DNA from: Rhodosalinus sp041365695
GTDB taxonomy: Bacteria > Pseudomonadota > Alphaproteobacteria > Rhodobacterales > Rhodobacteraceae
DNA: 64,000 bases
Direction: 5' to 3'
NCBI RefSeq assembly: GCF_041365695.1
Contig: NZ_JBGFSJ010000007.1
Location: 1-64,000 of the forward strand
Positions 16,623 to 24,959 of this stretch are shown in pieces. Numbering within the stretch: position 1 is the first letter of the stretch; every line of letters starts with the position of its first letter. Made by a program: the position numbers and the translations under genes. Below the pieces are notes generated by a model. That model made no database searches and had not been told where the DNA came from. It was given only the letters and a program-made list of their open reading frames with translations.

Positions 16623-17564
16623 ATGAGATCCGTCCGGGACCTCCGGATCGTCCGGTCCCTCGCCCTGCATCGGAACTTTGCGCGGGCGGCCGATGAACTC
16701 GGGATGAGCCAGCCGAACCTGAGCCGCGCCCTGAGGAGCCTCGAAGACTCCGTCGGCATGCCGCTCTTCGACCGGAGCCGCACCTCCGTCACGCCAACCG
16801 TTGCCGCAGAGATCGTTCTGCAGCGTTGCGACGCGCTGATTGCGGGTTTCGACGATCTCGCGCAGACGCTCGAGCTGAAACGCAACGAGGACCAGCGCGG
16901 CTTCCGCGTCTCGGTCGGCCCGTTCGCGGCCGAGGCCGTCGGGCTTGAAAGCTTCGCCGACCACGCCGGAACGAGCCGGATCTCGCTTGGCAGGCTCGTG
17001 GTGCGCGACTGGCGGACCTGTCTCGAAGACGTGCTCGACGGCCGCAGCGATCTCGCCATCACCGACACGCGATCGGCTGCCGATCGCCCCGGACTTGCGA
17101 CCGAAACGCTCGGAGGCGGTCCGGTGTCGTTCTTCTGTCATTGGCGCCATCCCCTCGCCCAGCGATCCGACGTCGGGTGGGACGACATCATGCGCTTTCC
17201 CTGGGCCCTGACGCTGATGCAGGGACGGTGGCTCGATCTTCTGCCGCAGGATCTCGGGGCGGCGGGACGGCGCGACCCCGAGACCGGCGACTTCGTTCCC
17301 GCGATCTGCGTCGACAGCTTTCCGGCCATGACGGCCGCCGTCCGCAACGAACGCGCGATCAGCGCCGCGCCACCGGCTTTCATCCGCGACGAGATCGAAC
17401 GCGGCGAATTCGTGACGCTGCCCATCGAAGAGCCCTGGATGCGCATGGAATACGGGCTGGTCTGGCATGCCGAACGGTCGTGGCCGCGCACCCTCGTTCG
17501 TTTCGTCGACACCCTGCGGATGACACAGGCTCGGCAAAAGACGCTACTGAATCCGGGGGCATAG
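16623..17564 (+). CDS. LysR-family regulator, proposed master of the motif regulon
   Basis: A 313-residue LysR-type regulator. The winged helix-turn-helix (about residues 5-65) reads FARAADELGMSQPNLSRALRSLE with MPLFDRSRTSVTPT after it; the effector domain follows (about 90-300). The start is set at the ATG of MRSVRDLRIV because the helix-turn-helix begins there. No ribosome-binding site is visible, since motif site E occupies the leader, so translation may be leaderless or controlled. The gene is divergent from the CrtC-like gene. Its position in the middle of the six motif sites makes it the best candidate for the protein that binds them; that is inference. Confidence 0.85.
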   Translation: MRSVRDLRIVRSLALHRNFARAADELGMSQPNLSRALRSLEDSVGMPLFDRSRTSVTPTVAAEIVLQRCDALIAGFDDLAQTLELKRNEDQRGFRVSVGPFAAEAVGLESFADHAGTSRISLGRLVVRDWRTCLEDVLDGRSDLAITDTRSAADRPGLATETLGGGPVSFFCHWRHPLAQRSDVGWDDIMRFPWALTLMQGRWLDLLPQDLGAAGRRDPETGDFVPAICVDSFPAMTAAVRNERAISAAPPAFIRDEIERGEFVTLPIEEPWMRMEYGLVWHAERSWPRTLVRFVDTLRMTQARQKTLLNPGA

Positions 17565-17946
17565 GGCCTGACGCTCATGCCGGCGGGCCCGCTTCGAAGG
17601 GGGCAAGCCCGAGCGAGCCCGCTGGCGCCGTCCACCGATCCGCGCGGCCGCCGCATCCCCCTGACCTGGCCTTTCCAGATCAGCGGACGGTGACGCCCAC
17701 CGCCCTTGCGGCCGGCCGGATCCTTCGGCGCCCTTCCGCCCGAACGTCGCATCGTGACGGCGCGCGCGCTCATGCATGACACGCATCACCGGCGCGGAAT
17801 TCCGCATTGGACCGGCGAACGGCTTCATGGAAGGCGTCCGCCCGATCTCTGGCCGTTTCCACAGCAAGGCCGCGTGCCGGAAGACGGACGCGCGCCGCGC
17901 AACAGATCGAAACGGCGCATCCGACAGGCGAAAAGGACTGGCGAAA
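17565..17946. other. intergenic region with motif site F
   Basis: Carries motif site F, reversed relative to A-E as expected for a plus-strand target. No gene is supported. Confidence 0.6.
17772..17812 (-). promoter_or_regulatory. 41-bp regulon motif, site F
   Basis: On the minus strand: GTCCAATGCGG, 12 bases, GTGATGCG, 6 bases, GCAT. It ends 135 bp upstream of the plus-strand deacetylase start, so its orientation relative to the target gene equals that of A-D. Confidence 0.65.
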
Positions 17947-18978
17947 ATGGACCGAAGGCTTCTTCTGCAATTGCTTGCCACGGGGGGGGCAATGACCGCC
18001 GCGCCGGCCTCCGTATGGGCCGCCGGGCAAACCTCACGCGGAATGACGCGCCACCCGACGCCGGGTGACAAGGGAAGCCTGCCGCTCTCCAGCCGGGAAA
18101 GCCTGCTGGCAGAGCTGGAAGAATTGCAAGCCGCCACGCAGGCCCGAAGACGCCGCTATTGCCATCTGACACAGCCGAATTGGCCGGACGGTGCGAGGAT
18201 CGCAGTGAATTTCACGTTCGATGTCGACCATGTCCTGAGTCGCACGGCGAATGACGAGCCGCCCATGCAGGTCGCCAAGGGCGAATTCGGCGGTCGCGTG
18301 GGGGCATGGCGCACGCTCGAACTGCTCGACCGTCACGGCATCGTCGGAACCTTCTTCACGCCCGGGCGTAGCGTGGATCTCTACCCGTCCGTTCTTCGCG
18401 AGATCGCCGAACGGGGCCACGAATTCGCGGATCACATGTGGGAGCATTACGTGCCGGCCGATCCCGTCGTTCAGCGCGACCACATGCTGAGAACCCGCGA
18501 CGTGCTGACCGAACTGGCCGGTCGTCCGCCCGTGGGCACCCGCAGCAGTTATCCGGACGCCCTCGTTCTGGAGATGGGTTACATCTACAATTCGCACGGC
18601 TTCGCCTCTCCTCTTCCCTTCAAGGTGAGACGGGACGGCAAGGAGCTGCTCAATCTGTCCGTCCATCTGGCGATCGACGATGCCATGTATTTCAATTACG
18701 GCTGGATCGGCAGCGCCGCCTCGGCGCAGCGTCTTTCCGACCAGGACCTCGTGCTGGATATCTGGTGGCAGGCCTTTCAGCAGCAATATGAGGCGGGCGG
18801 CTACCTGAACATCGCCCTGCATCCCTTCATCATCGGTCACTCCGCGCGCATCGCGATGCTCGACGAGTTGATCACCCGAATGAAGAGCCTGCCCGGCGTG
18901 TGGTTCGCCAATTCCGAGGACGTCGCGCGCCACTGTCTCGCCCTTCCGTCCGAAGCCTTCGCCTGCAACGAGGAGTGA
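17947..18978 (+). CDS. NodB-fold polysaccharide deacetylase, exported
   Basis: A 343-residue carbohydrate-esterase-4-type protein, probably removing acetyl groups from an envelope or extracellular glycan. The signal MDRRLLLQLLATGGAMTAAP contains an Arg pair and may be Tat-type. The catalytic/metal motif FTFDVDHV (about residue 85) and the metal histidines in ADHMWEHY (about 162) are present, as in the PgdA-like subgroup. AAAGGA precedes the ATG. The second NodB-fold gene starts 8 bp after the stop. The 5' end shares a 19-base identical stretch with the CrtC-like pseudogene. Motif site F is upstream. Confidence 0.85.
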   Translation: MDRRLLLQLLATGGAMTAAPASVWAAGQTSRGMTRHPTPGDKGSLPLSSRESLLAELEELQAATQARRRRYCHLTQPNWPDGARIAVNFTFDVDHVLSRTANDEPPMQVAKGEFGGRVGAWRTLELLDRHGIVGTFFTPGRSVDLYPSVLREIAERGHEFADHMWEHYVPADPVVQRDHMLRTRDVLTELAGRPPVGTRSSYPDALVLEMGYIYNSHGFASPLPFKVRRDGKELLNLSVHLAIDDAMYFNYGWIGSAASAQRLSDQDLVLDIWWQAFQQQYEAGGYLNIALHPFIIGHSARIAMLDELITRMKSLPGVWFANSEDVARHCLALPSEAFACNEE

Positions 18979-18985
18979 CGCCGTT

Positions 18986-19918
18986 ATGCCATGGAAATCA
19001 GGTTACACCATCTCGGACGAGATCGCCCTCGCGGACGACGAGATCGTCTGGCCCTCGGACAAGCGCTGTGCGGTCAACGTCACGGTGGCGCTGAGCACCG
19101 CGATCATGCCCGAAGGTCTTCTTGCCAGGGATCTGTCGGGGGACGATGCGGAGCTGGCCTTCGGTGCGGGGCTCGATGCGCTGCTGGACGTCCTCGATCG
19201 CTTCGACATTCGCGCGACATTCGCGGTCCCCGCGGTGATCGCCGCGGTCGAAGCGGACAGGGTTCGCCAGCTGGCCGAGGCCGGCCACGAGATTGCCGCG
19301 CTCGGCTTTCGGCATGAGGACCCGACGGAGCTTCCGCCGGACGTGGAGCGCGTGCGCCTCAGGGCGACTGCTTACGCCATCGGCGAAACCACGGGGAACG
19401 CCCCGGCCGGATGGTATGGCCTGCCCCGCCAGGGCGACAGGTATGCCGCGGGCTCGGTCAGCCCCAATACCGTCGATCTGCTGATAGACGAAGGATTCGA
19501 ATATCTCGGAAACGGCATGGCGGACGATACGCCGCATTATTGGGTCACGGACCCCGAGCCGCCAAAGGCACTGGTCACGATGCCGTATTCCTATCATTCC
19601 GATGACCAGTTCTTTCTTCAGTTTCCGCCCCTCGCCCTGCGCGGCGGGTCCGGGATCGAGCACCCCGAGGTTCTTGCAAGCAATTGGCGTTCCGCTTTCG
19701 CGGCCCAATACGACAGAGGGCGCATGTTCACCATGACGCTGCACCCTCACATCATCGGGACGTTGCATCGGATAAGGATGCTCGAGGAGTTTCTCGCATC
19801 CGTGACGGAAAACGAAGACGTCTGGATCGCCACGGCGAAGCAGTGCGCCGATCACTGGCGCGCACAACATCCGCCGGAAACGCATTTGCGGCTCGAGCCC
19901 TCGATCTGGACGGAGTGA
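18986..19918 (+). CDS. degenerate NodB-fold protein (likely pseudoenzyme)
   Basis: A 310-residue protein of the same fold as its neighbour but without an export signal (it begins MPWKSGYTISDEIALAD). At the position of the catalytic FDVD the sequence is TVALSTA, and at the HxxxH metal site it reads ALGFRHED, so the catalytic Asp pair and the first metal His appear lost. The C-terminal region LHPHIIGTLHRIRMLEEF parallels LHPFIIGHSARIAMLDEL of the neighbour, showing common descent. It may regulate or partner the active enzyme. The 7-bp gap indicates co-transcription. Confidence 0.75.
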   Translation: MPWKSGYTISDEIALADDEIVWPSDKRCAVNVTVALSTAIMPEGLLARDLSGDDAELAFGAGLDALLDVLDRFDIRATFAVPAVIAAVEADRVRQLAEAGHEIAALGFRHEDPTELPPDVERVRLRATAYAIGETTGNAPAGWYGLPRQGDRYAAGSVSPNTVDLLIDEGFEYLGNGMADDTPHYWVTDPEPPKALVTMPYSYHSDDQFFLQFPPLALRGGSGIEHPEVLASNWRSAFAAQYDRGRMFTMTLHPHIIGTLHRIRMLEEFLASVTENEDVWIATAKQCADHWRAQHPPETHLRLEPSIWTE

Positions 19919-20163
19919 ACCGGGCCAAGTCGAAATGAAACGAGAGCGAATTCGGCCGCGTATCATGACTTTCCCGGAATGCGGCCTTGCCTTGCCGCAG
20001 CGGCATTCCGGCATTTCGCAGCGTGTTTCGCCAGCGCCACCGAAGCCGTTTCGGCGAGGGCTCTGAAATCCGTGGACCGGCGCCGAGCCCGTCTTTTTCG
20101 ACCCGGCGACTGACTTGAAAAGCCCCGTCACGGAAACCGCCGCGGGGGAGCGAAAGGGATGAC

Positions 20164-21297
20164 ATGAGCAGAATCGATGCGAGAGTGGGCCCCGGCCTGA
20201 CCTTCGCGGCCGTCATCGCTGGCACGTCCGCCGGCGCACAGACGTTCGAGAACGATACCGGCGGATCGGTCCGCTTCTACGGGCAGGCGAGCCCCTCCTA
20301 CCTGAGTTTCGACGACGGCGAGGAGACGACCGGCAAGATCGTCGACAATTCCAACTCCAACACCCGGTTCGGATTTGCCGTGACCCAGCCGATGTCTGAC
20401 GGCGACCTTGTCTTCACCTTCGAGACGGGGCTCGGGTTTCGCCAAAGCGCTCTGCTCTCGCAGTCCAACACGCCCCCGACGCTCGATTGGCGTAGGACCG
20501 CCCTTCGCCGGCTCGAGGCCGCCTACACCGCCGACTTCGGGACACTTGCGATCGGTCAGGGGTTCATGGCGACGGACAATGTCGCGACACTCGATCCGTC
20601 GGGCACGGCGCTCGTCGTCTCGGTCGGGGTTTCGGACGCGGCCTTTGCATTCCGCGAAAAGTCCGGCGCACTTTCCGACGTCCGCGTCATCGACGCATTC
20701 AAGGAGCTCGATGGCGCGCGCCTGTTCAGGATCCGCTACGATACGCCGACCTATTCGGGCTTTTCCGGGGCGGTATCCTACGGGCGAAACGTGCTGGCCG
20801 AAGACGACGACACGGACTACTACGACATCGCGCTTCGCTGGTCCGGCACGCAGGGCGACTTCGCGCTGGCCGCGGCGGCGGGCTATGCCTGGGAAGACGA
20901 AGGCAACAGCAGGGCCCCCGGACTGAAACCGGGCGACGTCACGACGAACGAGCGCTACTCGGGTTCCTTCTCGCTGCTTCACACGCCGACCGGCCTCAAT
21001 CTCAGCGCCTCGGCCGGGGGAGATCCCGACGGCGGCAACTACGGCTTCGTGAGGGCCGGATGGGTTTACGATGTCACGTCGCAGGGTCCGACCGCCCTCG
21101 CGGTCAGTTACTATGGCGGCAGCGACGTGGCCGAGGAAAACTCGTCGTCCGAGGGGGTCGGCTTCGCGGCGATGCAGACCTTCACCGATCTCGATCTCGA
21201 CGTGTATCTGGGGTACCGGGAATACTACTACGACGACGATGCCGCATCCTACCAGGATGCAAGCTCGGTCTTCCTCGGCGCGCGCTTCAAGTTCTGA
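20164..21297 (+). CDS. porin-like outer-membrane beta-barrel
   Basis: A 377-residue protein with a signal peptide (to SAGAQ, about residue 26). The mature protein begins GGSVRFYGQASPSYLSF, shows alternating amphipathic strands rich in Tyr, Asp and Gly, and ends FLGARFKF with the terminal Phe typical of outer-membrane barrels. The extended acidic loop DVAEENSSSEG and the DDDTDYYD stretch fit an anion-excluding or salt-adapted pore. The pattern resembles the general Gram-negative porin family of Rhodobacterales. AAGGGA precedes the ATG. It is flanked by 245-bp and 511-bp gaps, so it is probably monocistronic. Confidence 0.75.
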   Translation: MSRIDARVGPGLTFAAVIAGTSAGAQTFENDTGGSVRFYGQASPSYLSFDDGEETTGKIVDNSNSNTRFGFAVTQPMSDGDLVFTFETGLGFRQSALLSQSNTPPTLDWRRTALRRLEAAYTADFGTLAIGQGFMATDNVATLDPSGTALVVSVGVSDAAFAFREKSGALSDVRVIDAFKELDGARLFRIRYDTPTYSGFSGAVSYGRNVLAEDDDTDYYDIALRWSGTQGDFALAAAAGYAWEDEGNSRAPGLKPGDVTTNERYSGSFSLLHTPTGLNLSASAGGDPDGGNYGFVRAGWVYDVTSQGPTALAVSYYGGSDVAEENSSSEGVGFAAMQTFTDLDLDVYLGYREYYYDDDAASYQDASSVFLGARFKF

Positions 21298-21808
21298 CAC
21301 CGCGGAAAAGCACGGAGACGCGCTCCGCCATGACCGGGCGCGGCGAAACGGGGCGGCGACGGGTGTTCCCGGCGTTCGTCCTGTCCTGCGGGGATGATCG
21401 GGGCCCCTCGCCGCCCATCGGCGGCGTCGCGCGCGCCCGGACGGCCCGCGCAGCCGGGCCGGGGCGGTGAGACGCCGGAGAGGTCAGCCGATACCAAAGC
21501 GAGGTCGTGCAGCCGCGGGCACTCGCCGCCGCCCGACCGGCTGACGGGTGCGTCCGCCCTGATGTCGGACCCCTCTGACACCCGCGGAGGTGCCGACCTG
21601 CCGTGACGGCCCCGAGATGCCTCGCGCAAGGATCACGGCGTCCTTTCGACAGGGGTAGCCCGCAGGATCCGGGCAGGCGCGCCGAAACATGGAGCGGAGG
21701 CGGCCACGCGCACCTTGAAAGTTTTCCTAACCGCTCAGGAAAGAAGTTTTAGATATTTGTTAGAAAAGATTACCGTTACCTTTCTGTTGCAATCGAAAGG
21801 AGCGGGCC
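21298..21808. other. intergenic region with AT-rich promoter island
   Basis: The first 400 bases are GC-rich with no supported gene. The last 90 bases (below) are strikingly A/T-rich. Confidence 0.6.
21715..21795 (+). promoter_or_regulatory. AT-rich promoter/operator island of the oxidoreductase operon
   Basis: An A/T-rich block in a GC-rich genome, directly upstream of the TTG-started iron-sulfur gene. It contains AGTTTTCCTAA, TTTTAGATATTTGTTAG and GTTACC-type elements. A similar AGTTTTCTAAA occurs in the LysR-tctC divergent region (29950-29980), suggesting one LysR protein may control both operons. Confidence 0.45.
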
Positions 21809-22540
21809 TTGAACGATTCGACAGGGCAGATGACGGTGCAGGTCTGGCGCGGACGCGGCGGGGATGGCGATTTCGCGTCCTACGAGGTGCCCCGGCGGGA
21901 CAGCCAGACAGTGCTGGACGTGGTCTCTTGGGTGCAGCAATACTCCGACCCGTCGCTGTCCTACCGCTTCGCGTGCCGGGTCGGCATGTGCGGCAGCTGC
22001 GCCATGATGGTGAACGGGCGTCCGCGCTGGACCTGCCGGACGCATGTCGACAAGGTGGCCGAGAACGGCCGGCTGGAGATCGCGCCTCTGCGCAACCTGC
22101 CGGTGGTGAAGGATCTCGTCGTGGACATGGCGCCGTTCTTCGACAAGTGGATCGAGGCCGAGGGCGTCTTCCATCCCTCGGCGACCCGCGAGGACGAGAT
22201 CCCCCGCATCGACCCGGAGAGCGAACTGCGCCTCAGCGCCGACCAGGCGACCGAATGCATCAACTGCGCGGTCTGCTATGCTGCCTGCGATGTGGTGTCC
22301 TCGAACCCCGACTACCTCGGCCCCGCCGCGCTCAACCGCGCCTGGAGCCTCGTCAACGACGAGAAGGACGGTGCGCGCGCCGCCCGGCTCGACGCGGTGT
22401 CCGGCCCAGGCGGCTGCCACAACTGCCACTCGCACCAGAGCTGCGTCGAGTACTGCCCGAGCGAGCTGGTCCCCACCGCCTCCATCGCCGGTCTGAAACG
22501 GGAAACGACCCGACGGCTCCTCGGCCTGGGGAGGCGCTGA
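21809..22540 (+). CDS. SdhB/FrdB-type iron-sulfur subunit
   Basis: A 243-residue electron-transfer subunit of a succinate dehydrogenase/fumarate reductase-type complex. The [2Fe-2S] ligands are in CRVGMCGSC with a further Cys at WTC (about residues 55-80). The [4Fe-4S] set is in CINCAVCYAAC (about 150) and the [3Fe-4S]-type set in CHNCHSHQSCVEYCP (about 205). The start codon is TTG at 21809, preceded by AAAGGAG 6 bases upstream. It is first in the order B, C, D, A, unusual for a housekeeping sdh operon (normally C, D, A, B), and the neighbours are catabolic. Confidence 0.88.
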   Translation: MNDSTGQMTVQVWRGRGGDGDFASYEVPRRDSQTVLDVVSWVQQYSDPSLSYRFACRVGMCGSCAMMVNGRPRWTCRTHVDKVAENGRLEIAPLRNLPVVKDLVVDMAPFFDKWIEAEGVFHPSATREDEIPRIDPESELRLSADQATECINCAVCYAACDVVSSNPDYLGPAALNRAWSLVNDEKDGARAARLDAVSGPGGCHNCHSHQSCVEYCPSELVPTASIAGLKRETTRRLLGLGRR

Positions 22541-22541
22541 C

Positions 22542-22874
22542 ATGCTGGACGTCAGGCTCTATCTGCTGCAACGGATCAGCGCGCTGGTCATGGTCCCGCT
22601 CGTGCTGGGGCACATCGCGGTGATGATCTACGCCGTTCAGGGCGGGCTCAGTGCGGCGGAAATCCTCGGCCGCACCAGCGGCAGCGTGTTCTGGGCGCTC
22701 TTCTACGGTCTTTTCGTCGTCGCGGTCTCCCTCCACGCCGCGATCGGCCTGCGCGTGATCGCGTACGAGACGCTGGGGCTTGCGGGCGGAGGCCTGCGCG
22801 CCCTGACCTGGGGCGTCGGGGGCATCCTTCTCGCCATGGGGCTTTACGCCGTCTTCGCCGTGGTGGCGGCATGA
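22542..22874 (+). CDS. cytochrome b-type membrane anchor 1
   Basis: A 110-residue protein with three membrane helices (about 12-32, 45-68, 85-108). LLQRISALVMVPLVLGHI near the N-terminus gives the R-x-S...H pattern of SdhC-type anchors, where the His can ligate haem and the Arg/Ser help bind quinone. It starts one base after the upstream stop and overlaps the next gene by 4 bases, so translation is coupled. Confidence 0.75.
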   Translation: MLDVRLYLLQRISALVMVPLVLGHIAVMIYAVQGGLSAAEILGRTSGSVFWALFYGLFVVAVSLHAAIGLRVIAYETLGLAGGGLRALTWGVGGILLAMGLYAVFAVVAA

Positions 22875-23212
22875 GACGCCCGCACCGCTCTCACCCGCTC
22901 TGGTACGCGTTCGTGCTGCACCGCGTCTCCGGGCTCGCGCTGGCGCTCTTCCTGCCGGCGCATTTCCTGATCCTGTCGCTGGCGCTGACCTCGCCCGCCG
23001 CGCTCGACGGGTTCCTGCGCTGGACCGATTTCACCATGGTCAAGATCGCGGAGTTCGGGCTGGTGTTCCTGCTCGCGGCGCATCTCTTCGGCGGGCTGCG
23101 GCTGCTCGCCCTCGAGCTTCTGCCCTGGTCGCCCCGCCAGAAGGCGCTGGCCGCCGGCGCGGTGGCGGGATCGGTCTTCGTCTCCGGCACCTTTTTCCTG
23201 AACGCGGTGTGA
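22871..23212 (+). CDS. cytochrome b-type membrane anchor 2
   Basis: A 113-residue three-helix protein beginning with Arg/His-rich MRRPHRSHPLWY. It again shows the HRVSG...LPAH pattern, so both anchors look SdhC-like rather than forming a typical C/D pair. It probably completes the quinone site and anchors the flavoprotein and iron-sulfur subunits. ATGA overlap with anchor 1; the flavoprotein gene begins 4 bases after its stop. Confidence 0.75.
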   Translation: MRRPHRSHPLWYAFVLHRVSGLALALFLPAHFLILSLALTSPAALDGFLRWTDFTMVKIAEFGLVFLLAAHLFGGLRLLALELLPWSPRQKALAAGAVAGSVFVSGTFFLNAV

Positions 23213-23216
23213 CGCC

Positions 23217-24959
23217 ATGCTCGACAGGCACGACACGGATATCCTGATCATCGGCGCGGGCGGCGCGGGCCTCTTCGCGGCGCTCCATGCCCAGCGCGCC
23301 GCGCCCGACCGCAAGGTGACGATCGCGGTGAAGGGTCTGCTTGGAAAATGCGGCTGCACGCGCATGGTGCAGGGCGGGTACAACGTGGCGCTCGGCCATG
23401 GGGACAGCGTCGAGCGGCATTTCATGGACACGATCCGCGGCGGCAAGTGGCTGCCGAACCAGGACATGGCCTGGCGGCTGTGCAAGACCGCCGTGGAACG
23501 CATCACCGAGCTGGAGAACGAGGTCGGCTGCTTCTTCGACCGCAACACCGACGGCACGCTGCACCAGAAGGCTTTCGCCGGCCAGACCGCGGATCGCACC
23601 GTGCACAAGGGCGACCTGACCGGCATCGAGATCATCAACCGCCTGATGGAGCAGGTGCTCGCCCGGCCGGTCGAACGGATGGAGGAGCATCGCGCCGTGG
23701 GGCTGATCCCCGCCAAAGGGGGCGACGGGCTCGCCGGCGTGCTCTTCATCGACATCCGTACCGGGCGCTTCCGGTTCGTTCGCGCCAGGACGGTGCTGCT
23801 GGCCACGGGGGGCGGGCCGACGATGTACCGCTATCACACGCCCTCCGGCGACAAGTCGATGGACGGGCTGGCCATGGCGCTGCGCGCGGGCCTTCCGCTG
23901 CGCGACATGGAGATGGTGCAGTTCCATCCCACCGGGCTGCTGGCCGGCGAGGGCACCAGGATGACCGGAACGGTGCTCGAGGAGGGGCTGCGCGGCGCCG
24001 GCGGCCACCTGCTGAACGGTCACGGCGCGCGCTTCATGTTCGACTACGACGACAAGGGCGAACGGGCGACGCGCGACGTGGTCAGCCGGGCGATCTACGC
24101 CGAGATGCGCAAGAGCAACGCCTCGCCCTCGGGCGGTGTCTACATCTCGATGGCGCATCTCGGCCCCGACAATGTCCGCCAGAAGTTCAAGGGCATGGTC
24201 AAGCGCTGCGCCGACAGCGGCTTCGATCTGGCCGCGGGCCAGGTCGAGGTCGTGCCCACAGCGCATTATTTCATGGGCGGCATCGTCGTCGACCCGGACA
24301 CGCGCACCGACATGCCCGGCCTCTTCGTCGCCGGAGAGGACGCCGGCGGCGCCCACGGCTCCAACCGGCTGGGCGGCAACGGGGTCGCCAACTCGACCGT
24401 CTATGGCGGCATCGCGGGCGACGTGATGGCCGCCGAGGCGCGCCGGGACGGGGCGCTGCGCGATCCCGACGAGGCCGCGATCGAGGCCGAGATCGCGCGC
24501 GCGCGCCATCCGCTGGGACGCAAGCCGGCGCCCGTGCAGCCGCTGCGCGACGGGCTGATGGACGCGATGTGGGAGGATGTCGGCGTCTTGCGCACGGCCG
24601 AGCGGCTGGAACGCGGGCTGGCGCAGGTGCGCGAGATCGGCGCCGAACTGCAGGAGACGGGCGTCGCGGGCGATGACCTCGGCTTCAACCTGACCTGGCA
24701 CGACTGGCTGAACCTGCGCAGCCTCGTCGAGATTTCCGAGGTGATCGGCACCGCCGCGCTCTGGCGCGAAAACTCGCGCGGCGCGCATTTCCGCGAGGAT
24801 TTCCCCGAAACCGGCGAACTGGAAACCTCCTATTTCACCGTGGCCCGCGCGGGGGCTTCGGGGCTCGATGTCTCGCGGGAGGACGTGGAGTTTTCCATCG
24901 TCCGCCCCGGCGAGTCGCTTCTGGAGGAGGACGCCGAGACCATGGTGGCAGCGCAATGA
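23217..24959 (+). CDS. SdhA/FrdA-family flavoprotein subunit without covalent-FAD His
   Basis: A 580-residue FAD subunit that would oxidise or reduce a C4-type dicarboxylic acid. The dinucleotide fold is at IIGAGGAGLFAAL (about residue 11). Substrate and catalytic residues are conserved: QFHPTG, ATRDVVSRA with the catalytic Arg, TAHYFMGG with the His, and GSNRLGGNG with the Arg. The usual SHTVAAQGG block, whose His carries FAD covalently, reads GCTRMVQGG, with Cys at the His position, so FAD is probably bound non-covalently. This separates it from the housekeeping enzyme and agrees with a specialised substrate. The gene overlaps the following dehydratase gene by 4 bases. Confidence 0.85.
   Translation: MLDRHDTDILIIGAGGAGLFAALHAQRAAPDRKVTIAVKGLLGKCGCTRMVQGGYNVALGHGDSVERHFMDTIRGGKWLPNQDMAWRLCKTAVERITELENEVGCFFDRNTDGTLHQKAFAGQTADRTVHKGDLTGIEIINRLMEQVLARPVERMEEHRAVGLIPAKGGDGLAGVLFIDIRTGRFRFVRARTVLLATGGGPTMYRYHTPSGDKSMDGLAMALRAGLPLRDMEMVQFHPTGLLAGEGTRMTGTVLEEGLRGAGGHLLNGHGARFMFDYDDKGERATRDVVSRAIYAEMRKSNASPSGGVYISMAHLGPDNVRQKFKGMVKRCADSGFDLAAGQVEVVPTAHYFMGGIVVDPDTRTDMPGLFVAGEDAGGAHGSNRLGGNGVANSTVYGGIAGDVMAAEARRDGALRDPDEAAIEAEIARARHPLGRKPAPVQPLRDGLMDAMWEDVGVLRTAERLERGLAQVREIGAELQETGVAGDDLGFNLTWHDWLNLRSLVEISEVIGTAALWRENSRGAHFREDFPETGELETSYFTVARAGASGLDVSREDVEFSIVRPGESLLEEDAETMVAAQ

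Noticed and set aside
3950..17812. CRISPR array or transposon ends as explanation of the repeated motif.
   Set aside because: The copies are kilobases apart, non-adjacent, have gene-relative orientation and flank no mobile gene.
21809..24959. Housekeeping succinate dehydrogenase.
   Set aside because: Gene order B-C-D-A, missing covalent-FAD His and catabolic neighbours argue for a specialised enzyme, although the window alone cannot exclude it.
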